Shown: positions 42,771 through 50,925 of the stretch, one piece after another
Numbering within the stretch: the first letter of the stretch is position 1
How the letters are laid out: each line of letters begins with the position of its first letter
Assembly: GCA_015152465.1 (NCBI GenBank)
Contig: SUTX01000014.1
Location: 1-60,558, forward strand
DNA: 60,558 nt
DNA from: Cyanobacteria bacterium SIG31
Lineage (GTDB): Bacteria; Cyanobacteriota; Vampirovibrionia; Gastranaerophilales; Gastranaerophilaceae
Reading direction: 5' to 3'
Made by a program: the position numbers and the translations under genes
The notes under the pieces: generated by a model
The model's database searches: none
Seen by the model: only the letters and a program-made list of their open reading frames with translations
Told to the model about the DNA's origin: nothing

Positions 42771-43039
42771 GTACTTTTCTTTTTTCTTATTCTTGAAGGC
42801 AAGAAAAAAGAAAAGTACCAAAAGAAAAAAGAATCACGCTTTAGCTGTTGGCTTCGGCGGTGTTAACCGCCTACACACGCCGTTATTAACGGCGTAGATA
42901 TTTTATCCAAAGCTTGTTAAAGCTTTAGTCGAGTCGATTAATATCGACGAGACCAACTATAAAAAGCGTGTTTTCTTTCTTTTCTTTCGCCGTTTCTTTT
43001 CTTTCTTTACCTCGCAAATAAAGAAAGAAAAGAAACGGC
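42771..43039. repeat. Multi-hairpin structured element flanked by long inverted repeats
   Basis: Left: perfect 18-bp inverted repeat GTACTTTTCTTTTTTCTT with its complement (42771-42788 and 42801-42818). Centre 42835-42970: outer stems CACGCTTT/AAAGCGTG and GTTGG/CCAAC enclose four hairpins: GGCGGT/ACCGCC, ACGCCGTT/AACGGCGT, AAAGCTT/AAGCTTT and GTCGAT/ATCGAC, the last with GA/GA opposite each other. Right: perfect 20-bp inverted repeat starting GCCGTTTCTTTTCTTTCTTT (42989-43008 and 43020-43039). No reading frame. Similar poly-purine/pyrimidine palindromes occur as dispersed repeats in other bacteria (memory). The remaining parts of the 770-bp gap are AT-rich. Confidence 0.8.
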
Positions 43040-43107
43040 ATAAGTAGAAATATAAATAAATTAAATAAAATATAATATTTTATTTAAGATTGTAATAAAA
43101 TATTACT

Positions 43108-43932
43108 ATGCTTAGTCTTATATTCGGAATATTAATAAGAATCTTTTCTAATTCATACCTAAATGTTTTTCAAAAACTTTTAACTAAGAAAGGCGAATTC
43201 TCTTCTGTTGTAAACCTTTATACTTATTTAGGATTGACAATTATAGGCTTAATTATTTGTCCAAAACCAGTTTATGCCCAAGAAATGATTCCATATATTT
43301 TTACAATGGGGTTTCTTGGTGCCTTAGGGAATTATTTTATTGTCAAAGCTCTTTCTTGTGGCGAATTATCAACATTAGCCCCAATTAATTCATACAAACC
43401 AATAGTTGCATTATTGTTTGGCTTAATTATTCTACATGAAATACCAGGATTTAGAGAAATTGTCGGAATTATTTTGATTCTTTTGGGAACTCTTTTTCTT
43501 GGTGGATCAAAAATACTGTTTAATAAATCTACATTATATAGATTTATCGCACTATTTCTGTTAGGCACAGAGGCTATCTTTATTAAAAAAGTTATTTTAT
43601 TATCAAATATTAATTCAACTTTTTTATATTGGGTATCAACAGGATTAATTTTTGCGCTGATATTTGCATTAATATCAAAACATCCTATAAAAGTTCAGAA
43701 ACAAAATATCCCAATTCAATTAGCATTGATTTTAGCTGTTGCATTAATGCAATACACGACAAATTATGTGTTTTCCAAAATAAATGTTGCATACGCTTTA
43801 GCGCTATTTCAATTATCATCAATAGTGAGTGTATTTTTAGGAGTTAACATATTTGAAGAAAAAGGACTAACAAAAAAACTTATAGCCTCTTTTATAATGT
43901 TACTCGGCGCTACAATTATTATCCTCACTTAA
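43108..43932 (+). CDS. EamA/DMT family transporter
   Basis: Inner-membrane permease of the drug/metabolite transporter superfamily, 274 residues with about ten membrane helices in two EamA halves. LSTLAPINSYKPIVALLFGL and IPGFREIVGIILILLGTLFL mark the end of the first half, YALALFQLSSIVSVFLGVNI the second. Substrate unknown. No ribosome-binding site; an AT-rich TAAAAT 6 nt upstream of the ATG suggests another leaderless start. The 3' end overlaps rbgA on the other strand by 33 bp. Confidence 0.88.
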   Translation: MLSLIFGILIRIFSNSYLNVFQKLLTKKGEFSSVVNLYTYLGLTIIGLIICPKPVYAQEMIPYIFTMGFLGALGNYFIVKALSCGELSTLAPINSYKPIVALLFGLIILHEIPGFREIVGIILILLGTLFLGGSKILFNKSTLYRFIALFLLGTEAIFIKKVILLSNINSTFLYWVSTGLIFALIFALISKHPIKVQKQNIPIQLALILAVALMQYTTNYVFSKINVAYALALFQLSSIVSVFLGVNIFEEKGLTKKLIASFIMLLGATIIILT

Positions 43933-44778
43933 ATTCAAATCGTCTAAAATAAACTTCCCTAATCGCCCATCTCTAAAATCTTTTAAAACATATTTTGCAG
44001 TTCTTTCTGTATCTAAAGAATCTGCTTTTAATAACCAATTGCGACTTTCTGCTATCGCACTAAGGGTTAAAACCTCAGTTTTATAATAGTCTTTAACTTG
44101 TTGTGAATACTTTCCGTTGTTTAACAAGTCCAAAAGAGCTTGCGCAACTAATTCAGGGGAATATGCATTTTCAGAAACAGAACTAACAAAAGCTAATTTG
44201 ACCGCCTGTAATTGATCGTCTTGCTTAGTTGGTATAATACCAGGAGTATCTAATAAATCTAATTTAGGATTAATCCTGACCCATTGTTGTTGCCTAGTAA
44301 CACCAGCTTTTGCTCCAATTTTAGTCTTTGACGATTTGGTAAGCTTATTAATAACACTTGATTTACCTACATTAGGCATCCCGACGACCATAGCTCTTGC
44401 GGCTCGTCTTAACAGTCCTTTTGCCATTAAAGCTTGGACTTTAGGCTCCGCTAATTCCACAGCCAATTTAACGACTTGTGCTAAATCTTTTGCACCTTTA
44501 GCATCTGTAATTATTACAGAGCATTTGGTTGATTCTTTCAAATACTGAACCCACTTTTTTAATTCGTCTTTATCAACCAAATCTGCTTTATTCAACAAAA
44601 GAAGCCTTGGCTTTTCACCCAAGAGCTTCTTTATGTCTGTATAACTTGAACTTAAAGGTAAACGTGCATCGCGTACCTCAATCACTACATCAACTAAGCT
44701 CAATTTTTCTTTTAGCTGACGTTCCGCTTTAGCGATATGACCTGGGTACCAGTGAATATGCAGCTTATCTTTTTTCAA
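43900..44778 (-). CDS. rbgA: Ribosome biogenesis GTPase RbgA (YlqF)
   Basis: Circularly permuted GTPase required for late 50S assembly. 292 residues: [16 protein letters not shown] at the N-terminus, G4 [10 protein letters not shown] before G1 [14 protein letters not shown], then G3 LLDTPGI, confirming the permuted order. C-terminal helical RNA-binding part ends in a Glu/Asp-rich tail. The start lies 14 bp inside rplS, so the pair is coupled, which fits a 50S role. Confidence 0.95.
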   Translation of the reverse strand: MKKDKLHIHWYPGHIAKAERQLKEKLSLVDVVIEVRDARLPLSSSYTDIKKLLGEKPRLLLLNKADLVDKDELKKWVQYLKESTKCSVIITDAKGAKDLAQVVKLAVELAEPKVQALMAKGLLRRAARAMVVGMPNVGKSSVINKLTKSSKTKIGAKAGVTRQQQWVRINPKLDLLDTPGIIPTKQDDQLQAVKLAFVSSVSENAYSPELVAQALLDLLNNGKYSQQVKDYYKTEVLTLSAIAESRNWLLKADSLDTERTAKYVLKDFRDGRLGKFILDDLNLSEDNNCSAE

Positions 44779-45118
44779 TTTTTTCCTTAATACGAGTTGC
44801 TTTACCTGAACGTTCTCTCAAGTAGTACAACTTAGCACGTCTTACATCACCTTTTCTAAGTACTTGAATTTTTTCAATACGAGGTGAGTGTACTAAGAAT
44901 ACACGTTCAACACCTACACCTTGGAAAACTTTTCTAACTGTTATAGTTTTGTTGATACCAGAACCATGTTCAGCTATGATAGCTCCTTCGTAAGCCTGTA
45001 TTCTTTCTTTGTTACCTTCAACAATCTTACAGAAAACCTTAACTGTATCACCAGGATTCATTTCTGGTAATTCTCTAGTTGTATATTCTGCTTCTAAATT
45101 TTTAATAATAGGATTCAT
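44765..45118 (-). CDS. rplS: 50S ribosomal protein L19
   Basis: Located at the 30S-50S interface. 117 residues from the ATG at 45118, preceded by AAGGAA; a longer upstream frame to 45214 is not credible because the L19 domain begins at once. Landmarks: [26 protein letters not shown]-equivalent [31 protein letters not shown] and [17 protein letters not shown]. Followed by rbgA with a 14-bp overlap. Confidence 0.97.
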   Translation of the reverse strand: MNPIIKNLEAEYTTRELPEMNPGDTVKVFCKIVEGNKERIQAYEGAIIAEHGSGINKTITVRKVFQGVGVERVFLVHSPRIEKIQVLRKGDVRRAKLYYLRERSGKATRIKEKIEKR

Positions 45119-45321
45119 TTTGCTATTCCTTATATTTTGACTACGTATACATTTAGACTTATCATAAATAAAACAAAAAATCTTTGCAAGCAGATTCCAT
45201 AAAAAATAACTCAATTGTAAAGATTTTTTTACTTTTGTAACATTTTAAGCTAATATAGTCAAACGTGAAAATTTACACACATTAGCATAAATAGCCAAAA
45301 TATAAATGAAAGGTTTAAAAT

Positions 45322-46794
45322 TTGATAAATAAAGTAGCCGGTTTTGTAACAAGAATGACTCGTCCTGATGCAATAGAACCTATTATTGCATTAGAGGCTA
45401 CTGTTACTGGTGGAAGAACAATTCAAGCATACAAAAGAGGCGGAAGAGATGAAGCCAGAGAAAGATTCATAGAAGAAGGTACTGGAGCAGTTGTTTGGAT
45501 TGGTGGGGTCAAATTTTTAAATGATAAAGTTGGAGACCCTATACTTAAAAGATTGTTTAAAGGTGAGTTTGACGTTGGAACTGATAAAGTTCTTAGAACA
45601 CCGTTTGAAAACTTCATGAAGACTCAACCACCTAAAAGTCTAAGCGCAAAACAAGTCGCCTTAATAAAAGCTATTAAAGTTTTAGCGAGCGTACTTATTG
45701 CAGATGCATTCATCGGTCTGGTAGTACCACCTTTAAATCAAGCTCTAACTAAGAAATTAAGAAACAAAGAAAAAGAAGTTCAGGAAAGCAAAAAAATTAC
45801 ATCAAACGACAAGCTTGAAATATCTAACCAAAATAAAAAACAATCTAACCCTACTTTCAAAGGGGCAATATCAGCTATAAACGTATTTACAAATGCCATT
45901 GAAAACACTAACACTGGTAAATTACTATCTACTGACGTCGGACTTACTAGCGGAAGACTTTATAGCGCTCGTAATAACGACGAAAGACGAGAAATTGCCA
46001 TCAGAGATATTGGCTCTATATACTTCTATATGTGGGCTCAGGGTCATGTTGGTAAAATATTAAACTACATTTTAACTGGCAAAGCCAATAGAATAAATCC
46101 TAACTCAACAAATATTCTTCACGAACACCTCTCTAATTTCCTAACTTCAAAGGGTGGTGAAATGAGTGTTGAAGAATTTAAAACTGCCGTACTCGGTAAA
46201 AATGTTAGTGAAATAAAACTTCCAGAAGGCATAAAATTTGAAAGTGGAAATTTATCTTGGTTTACTAAATTAATGAATAAATTCCGCACAGTAAAAACCG
46301 AACCTTTACAAGTTGCAAAAGTAAGTGATTTAAAAGGTTTATTTGATGAAAATATCTTTGTAAGAATTACCGAAATGTCAAAACTACAGCCTCTAAGAAA
46401 AGGTGAAGCAGTTATTACAAAACAACAGATTATTGACGCTATAAACATAGCCGAAATAAATAATCCGGAGTTCCTAAATAAAGCATTTACTAAATTTACA
46501 AATGGAGCAAGCACAAATCCTTATAAATATGTATCTAACAGTTCTCTATATGACCTAAAAACTCAAATGGAAGATTATATTAATTTGATGTGCAAGAACG
46601 CTAAAAATGGAAAAATAACTCAAGATGTGTTAAGTAAGGCAAAAACTAAAAACTTATTTGGCACCGGGCTTAACCTAGCTGCAGGATTTGCTGTCGCAGC
46701 TCTATTCTTATCAACACTTATCCCTAAAATTCAATACTGGGTAACAAAAATAAAAACTGGTAAAAATGAGTTCCCAGGCACATACGAAAACTAG
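45322..46794 (+). CDS. Hypothetical membrane protein, F-K-G family copy 2
   Basis: Function unknown, 490 residues. TTG start with GAAAGG 8 nt upstream; ATG 45355 is a shorter alternative. Shares with the 40182 protein WIGGVKFLNDK, a membrane segment about residues 115-135 (LASVLIADAFIGLVVPP), PTFKGAISAINVF, STDVGLTSGRLYSARNNDER and a C-terminal helix (LAAGFAVAALFLSTLIPKIQ) with a basic tail ending near FPG. The middle (about 250-420) is soluble and longer than in copy 1. Confidence 0.78.
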   Translation: MINKVAGFVTRMTRPDAIEPIIALEATVTGGRTIQAYKRGGRDEARERFIEEGTGAVVWIGGVKFLNDKVGDPILKRLFKGEFDVGTDKVLRTPFENFMKTQPPKSLSAKQVALIKAIKVLASVLIADAFIGLVVPPLNQALTKKLRNKEKEVQESKKITSNDKLEISNQNKKQSNPTFKGAISAINVFTNAIENTNTGKLLSTDVGLTSGRLYSARNNDERREIAIRDIGSIYFYMWAQGHVGKILNYILTGKANRINPNSTNILHEHLSNFLTSKGGEMSVEEFKTAVLGKNVSEIKLPEGIKFESGNLSWFTKLMNKFRTVKTEPLQVAKVSDLKGLFDENIFVRITEMSKLQPLRKGEAVITKQQIIDAINIAEINNPEFLNKAFTKFTNGASTNPYKYVSNSSLYDLKTQMEDYINLMCKNAKNGKITQDVLSKAKTKNLFGTGLNLAAGFAVAALFLSTLIPKIQYWVTKIKTGKNEFPGTYEN

Positions 46795-46819
46795 CCCCAC
46801 AATAACAAATCAAATCTTC

Positions 46820-46848
46820 TTGACAAAATGTTAGGCTTACCTTACAAT
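46820..46848 (+). promoter_or_regulatory. Promoter with DtxR/MntR-type operator
   Basis: TTGACA (46820-46825), 17-bp spacer, TACAAT (46843-46848). Inside the spacer TTAGGCTTACCTTA (46831-46844) resembles the TTAGG...CCTAA boxes bound by DtxR-family regulators, so autoregulation by the downstream gene is likely. Confidence 0.65.
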
Positions 46849-46882
46849 TAACTTCGAAGCCTTATTGGAGGAGCGCTAGCAA

Positions 46883-47260
46883 TTGGAAAAACTAACCGCA
46901 AGCTTAGAGGATTACCTTGAAATCATTGGCAATCATTCTAGTTCTAAAAGAATCCGAGCTATTGATATTTCAAAACAACTTAATGTTTCAAGGGCTTCTG
47001 TATCAGAAGCGCTAAAAAAGCTTGCTCAAAAAGGGTACATAAATCACGCAAAATATAACGATATCGTATTAACAGAATTAGGGCTCCAAAAAGCTAGTGA
47101 TATAAGAGCGAAACACAGTATACTACAAAGTTTTTTTGAGAATTTATTAGGATTAACTAAGGAAGAAGCTTCTGAAAACGCTTGCAAAATAGAACATGTT
47201 ATAACCGATAATGCTTTTAAACAGATTTCTAAATACTTGGAAAAACATCAAAATTTATGA
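46883..47260 (+). CDS. DtxR/MntR-family metal-dependent regulator
   Basis: 125 residues, TTG start 9 nt after GGAGGAG. N-terminal winged helix (SLEDYLEIIGNHSSSKRIRA, recognition helix LNVSRASVSEALKKLAQKGY) and a helical dimerisation/metal-binding domain ending at EHVITDNAFKQISKYL, without the SH3 domain of longer members. The metal ligands expected in the second domain (Glu/His around KIEHVI) are partly visible. Mn or Fe cannot be told apart. Its stop overlaps the start of the next gene (ATGA). Confidence 0.9.
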   Translation: MEKLTASLEDYLEIIGNHSSSKRIRAIDISKQLNVSRASVSEALKKLAQKGYINHAKYNDIVLTELGLQKASDIRAKHSILQSFFENLLGLTKEEASENACKIEHVITDNAFKQISKYLEKHQNL

Positions 47261-48252
47261 ACATCTTTAAAATCACCGGAAAATTTCTCGACCAGCCAAT
47301 ATTGGTTGCAAAATTAGAAAAGCAAGTTCCCTACATACTCACTGCTGGCGGAGCTGCATATACTGGCTATGCTACAAAAAAAGCTACAAAAGAAGAAAAA
47401 CTAAAAACATTCCAAAGGACAGGGTTAACGATGTTTTTTACAATACTTTCAGCCCTAGCCGCACCTAAAATTGCAAACAAATTATTTCAAAAAACAAACC
47501 CTAGATTAAACGAAATAAAAAAACAACAAAAAGAAATTATTGAACAATTTACAAATAACAATAAGCTAGACAAAAAAACTTCCGAGCTTTTAACTAAAGC
47601 TAAAAATAAAGTTTTAAATTTTAGTGAAATAAAAAAAATTTATAGCTCTAATATAGATAAAGTTTTTTTAGACAAACTTATTCCCGCACCTGAAAATATC
47701 ACCTCAAAAGAAATTTTTTCCGAAATAGGAAGACTATCTACGCTTGGTTTTATACCTGTTATTGGTGGCATAACCGGTGGAATTATAGGTGACTATGCAA
47801 CAACTGCAAATTGGAAAGAAAATATTCCTAATAAAATTAAAGAGGGAACATACCAATATCTCGCTAATATATTCCTATGTAATATAGGCGCTGGTACAGC
47901 TCTCGCTATTTTAGAAAAGGCTGGCGTCAAAAGCAAAGCTTATAGGGCTATAGGTATGATTACAGGGATTCTTGCGACTGGGGTAATTGGAGGTAGTGCT
48001 ATTGCAAACTTCATCAGCAATAAATTATTAAACCCTATCTTTGGTGAAAAAAGTAAAAAAGGTTTATACAACGAAAGAAAGCCTGAAGCCCTTGATATTG
48101 GTTTACACGTTGATGACATAGCAACAGTTGCGGTAATGTCAGGATTAAAATGGATAGAGCCCGCTTTGCCAATTATGTACGCAATCTCAGGTTATCGTGC
48201 AGGAATAGGTTACAGGAATGTAAACAATTGTAAAGAAAAAAAAGAGAGCTGA
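47257..48252 (+). CDS. Hypothetical membrane protein coupled to the DtxR-type regulator
   Basis: Function unknown, 331 residues. Membrane stretches: about 26-45 (YILTAGGAAYTGYATKKA), 55-75 (LTMFFTILSALAAP), 165-185 (LGFIPVIGGITGGIIGDYA), 205-222 (LANIFLCNIGAGTALAIL) and 235-260 (MITGILATGVIGGSAIANFI). GxxxG patterns are frequent. It resembles the other local membrane proteins in composition and layout, but I see no firm motif match. ATGA coupling to the regulator implies metal-responsive expression. The stop lies inside its terminator hairpin. Confidence 0.75.
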   Translation: MNIFKITGKFLDQPILVAKLEKQVPYILTAGGAAYTGYATKKATKEEKLKTFQRTGLTMFFTILSALAAPKIANKLFQKTNPRLNEIKKQQKEIIEQFTNNNKLDKKTSELLTKAKNKVLNFSEIKKIYSSNIDKVFLDKLIPAPENITSKEIFSEIGRLSTLGFIPVIGGITGGIIGDYATTANWKENIPNKIKEGTYQYLANIFLCNIGAGTALAILEKAGVKSKAYRAIGMITGILATGVIGGSAIANFISNKLLNPIFGEKSKKGLYNERKPEALDIGLHVDDIATVAVMSGLKWIEPALPIMYAISGYRAGIGYRNVNNCKEKKES

Positions 48253-48270
48253 AATCAGGCTCTTTTTTTT
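48235..48270 (+). terminator. Terminator of the DtxR-type operon
   Basis: AAAGAG...CTGA / TCAG...CTCTTT interrupted stem, then T8; overlaps the stop codon. Confidence 0.75.
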
Positions 48271-48271
48271 T

Positions 48272-48289
48272 ACTTTATATATATGTAAA
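48272..48289 (+). promoter_or_regulatory. ACTTTATATAT box upstream of the 48314 gene
   Basis: ACTTTATATATATGTAAA, first base 42 nt upstream of the ATG at 48314. Confidence 0.65.
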
Positions 48290-48313
48290 CACACACATAT
48301 AGGATTTGATAAG

Positions 48314-48673
48314 ATGGCTTATTTAACTTTTGCTGGTTCAGAAGACAAACAAAATACTTGTTTTAATTTTATTGGCACAACTCCTACGAATTCAAGAAAC
48401 GATAATCATGTTACAAATACAATATCACTACTTTCACCATCTGGTAACTCTAATATAGATGGAGATACTTGTAGTTTTTATTCCGGACCTAGTGATTCAA
48501 CAATTCTTGCTTTCGGAGAAAGCAATGAATCATGCGGAATTATTGCTTATAGTGATTCAGGATACAGCTCTGGAGGATACTCCAGCGGAGGAGAATCCTG
48601 CGGAATAGTCGCCTCTAGTAGTTCTTCATCAGGCTCTAGTTTTAGTGGTGGCTGTTGCAGCTATAGTTGCTAA
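48314..48673 (+). CDS. Ser/Gly/Cys-rich small hypothetical protein
   Basis: 119 residues, not recognised. The C-terminal half is low-complexity Ser/Gly with paired ESCGII and ESCGIV segments, a GYSSGGYSSGG repeat and a cysteine-rich end, SGGCCSYSC. The N-terminal half is Asn/Thr/Ser-rich with two Cys. No signal peptide or membrane helix. Eight cysteines in a small Ser/Gly frame would suit a cross-linked surface material or a modified peptide, but no modifying enzyme is adjacent. It shares the upstream box with the other hypothetical regulon genes. Terminator at 48696. Confidence 0.7.
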   Translation: MAYLTFAGSEDKQNTCFNFIGTTPTNSRNDNHVTNTISLLSPSGNSNIDGDTCSFYSGPSDSTILAFGESNESCGIIAYSDSGYSSGGYSSGGESCGIVASSSSSSGSSFSGGCCSYSC

Positions 48674-48695
48674 CAATAAAGAAAAAGATTTTTTT

Positions 48696-48720
48696 AGGCT
48701 TGTAAGTTATTTACAAGCCT
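48696..48720 (+). terminator. Terminator of the 48314 gene
   Basis: AGGCTTGTAA / TTACAAGCCT stem with a 5-nt loop, then CTTTGTT. Confidence 0.8.
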
Positions 48721-48807
48721 CTTTGTTACATTGTTGTCAAAAAGTATTTACAATGCTACCATAGTATCAGATTGGGAGATTTTATACTTAACTTAAACAG
48801 GGGATTT

Positions 48808-49905
48808 ATGAACGATAATTTTAACATTATTCAATTTCTAAAAAGTGCAGTGGCAACTGGAGCATCAGATGAACATTTAAAGGTTGGACATTCTCCTTTT
48901 ATAAGAAAAAACGGATTTATAAAAAGAACAAATATGGTTGCTTTAACCAAAGATGATATAGAAAAAGCTATCGCAGAAATAGCTCCGCAGTCTATCGCAC
49001 AAGAAATCCAATCTATTATGGATATCGACTTTATGTTTGAAATAAAAGGATGCTCTCGTTTTAGGATAAATTTTAACCGACAGATGGGACTCCCTGCAAT
49101 GGTCATTAGAAACATTCCATATACAATCCCAAAACTTTCTGATTTAGAATTACCTGAGGTTTTGAATAATTTAATCAATTATCAAAATGGGATTATCTTT
49201 GTAACAGGGCCTACCGGAAGTGGTAAATCAACAACACTGGCTTCATTAATAAATGGAATCAGTTTAAACAGTTCAAAACATATTATAACAATTGAAGACC
49301 CTATAGAATATGTCTTTAATTGCAGAAAAAGTATTATTTCTCAAAGACAAATCGGAGTTGACACATCAAGCTTTTCTGACGGTATAAAATATGCCCTAAG
49401 ACAAGACCCAGATGTTATTTTTATTGGCGAAATAAGAGACAAGGATACTATGGAAGCAGCTCTTAAGGCTGCAGAAACAGGGCACCTAGTACTGACGACT
49501 TTGCACACTAACGATGCAGTTCAAACTATTAACAGAATTGTTAATATGTTTGAGGAATCAAACCGTTATCTTGTTAGAAAGCAACTTGCAGAGACTCTAA
49601 GAGCAACTATTGCACAAAAGCTAATATATTCAGAAGAAAAACAAAAAAGATATCCAGCTTGTGAAATATTAGTAACAACACCTACAATAAAGGATTACAT
49701 TAGCAAAGATAATACTGAAGCGATTTATGAATTAATAAAAGAAAACAACATTGACAATATGATTTCAATGAATTTATCGCTATTAGAACTCGTTCAGAGC
49801 AAACTTATTTCAGAAAAAGAAGCTCTTGAAAATTCTAGCGATCCTAATGAATTAGAAAAAATGTTCAGAGGCATATATCAAGGAACTAAAGCTTATTATG
49901 AATAA
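48808..49905 (+). CDS. pilT: PilT-like type IV pilus retraction ATPase
   Basis: Hexameric cytoplasmic motor that depolymerises pili for twitching or DNA uptake. 365 residues from the ATG at 48808 (AGGGGA upstream). N-terminal PAS-like domain with GASDEHLKVGHSPFIRKNG (PilT usually has ASDLHL), Walker A FVTGPTGSGKSTTLASLI, Asp box TIEDPIEYVF, Walker B DPDVIFIGEIRD and His box LVLTTLHTNDAVQTI. The AIRNLIRE-type retraction signature is not obvious at the C-terminus. Overlaps recO by 8 bp. Confidence 0.9.
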   Translation: MNDNFNIIQFLKSAVATGASDEHLKVGHSPFIRKNGFIKRTNMVALTKDDIEKAIAEIAPQSIAQEIQSIMDIDFMFEIKGCSRFRINFNRQMGLPAMVIRNIPYTIPKLSDLELPEVLNNLINYQNGIIFVTGPTGSGKSTTLASLINGISLNSSKHIITIEDPIEYVFNCRKSIISQRQIGVDTSSFSDGIKYALRQDPDVIFIGEIRDKDTMEAALKAAETGHLVLTTLHTNDAVQTINRIVNMFEESNRYLVRKQLAETLRATIAQKLIYSEEKQKRYPACEILVTTPTIKDYISKDNTEAIYELIKENNIDNMISMNLSLLELVQSKLISEKEALENSSDPNELEKMFRGIYQGTKAYYE

Positions 49906-50662
49906 TTACGTCACAGAGGCAATTAACCTAAAATCATACAATCTTAACGATGCCGATAAAATCATTGTAATGTACTCAAAAGACAACGGTTTAATAAAAG
50001 GGGTTGCAAAAGGGATAAAAAAACCTAAAAGCAAACTGGGTGCAAGAATGGATTTGTTAGTTGCAAATTCTTTACAGCTACTAAAAGGTCGTTCAATGGA
50101 TACAATTATACAAGCCCAAACTGTTAATAATTTTAAAAAAACTCGAGAAGATATTGATAAACTAATGTTTTCTTCATATATCTCTGAACTCGTCGTTAAT
50201 CTTGGAGAGGGTACAGAAACTATATCAAAAGATATTTATGAGCTTCTTTATAAAGCATTAAATCGGGTATCTTATTCAAAAAGCAAAAAAGACGCAATGA
50301 TTGCTGTTATAAAATTTCAGCTCAAACTTCTATTATTTATGGGATTTTGCGTAGAGCTTGATACTTGCCTTTGTTGCAGAGAAAGAGTTTTAGATGAAGA
50401 AATGTATTTTTCATCTACAATGGGTGGAATTATTTGCGAAGAATGCAATGAACATCTCGGCGTAAAATTAAAAATGCATCATAAAATAAGAGATTTTCTT
50501 GAAGCTATGCTACAATTTGATTTTGATTATGAAAGTGATTATGACAGAAAAGCAAACGAAAAAGTTTGCCAAGTTTGTTTCAACTTGTTAGACGAATACA
50601 TAAGAATCCATACCAACAAAAAACAAAAATCTGCTAAAATTTTACAAGAGCTTACTGTTTAA
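49898..50662 (+). CDS. recO: DNA repair protein RecO
   Basis: Loads RecA at gaps with RecR. 254 residues: N-terminal OB fold (TEAINLKSYNLNDADKIIVM, GLIKGVAKGIKKPKSKLG), central helical domain and a C4 zinc site from CLCCRER and ICEECNEH. Translationally coupled to the pilT-like gene. The 3' end is 2 bp from the stop of the convergent 86-aa gene. Confidence 0.93.
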   Translation: MNNYVTEAINLKSYNLNDADKIIVMYSKDNGLIKGVAKGIKKPKSKLGARMDLLVANSLQLLKGRSMDTIIQAQTVNNFKKTREDIDKLMFSSYISELVVNLGEGTETISKDIYELLYKALNRVSYSKSKKDAMIAVIKFQLKLLLFMGFCVELDTCLCCRERVLDEEMYFSSTMGGIICEECNEHLGVKLKMHHKIRDFLEAMLQFDFDYESDYDRKANEKVCQVCFNLLDEYIRIHTNKKQKSAKILQELTV

Positions 50663-50664
50663 TT

Positions 50665-50925
50665 TTAGATTTTTAAATTGCCACTAAAAGGCTTGTAAAA
50701 TTTCTGTTTATGCATCTTTACAGGGTTTATTGGTTTAGGTTTATTTATTGGAAGCTGTTTTACAATTGGCTTCTGCATATCAACTTTATTAAGCTTTAAC
50801 TCTGACATTTTTGTTTTTAAAAAATATCGCAGATTATCGTAATAAGGAATATTTACTCCTAATTTTTTCAATCCAAACAACATTAGAAACAATGTTAAAG
50901 CTATTAGCACAATTAGACTCCCCAA
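50665..50925 (-). CDS. Small single-pass membrane protein
   Basis: 86 residues, not recognised. One N-terminal membrane helix (SLIVLIALTLFLMLFGLKKL) then a basic, Pro/Lys-rich tail (KPIVKQLPINKPKPINPVKM). The start lies 13 bp inside uppS, so it is the last gene of the M16-M14-uppS unit. Confidence 0.65.
   Translation of the reverse strand: MGSLIVLIALTLFLMLFGLKKLGVNIPYYDNLRYFLKTKMSELKLNKVDMQKPIVKQLPINKPKPINPVKMHKQKFYKPFSGNLKI

Noticed and set aside
48314..48673. Lanthipeptide or other RiPP precursor
   Set aside because: No modification enzyme, protease or exporter gene nearby; composition alone is not enough.
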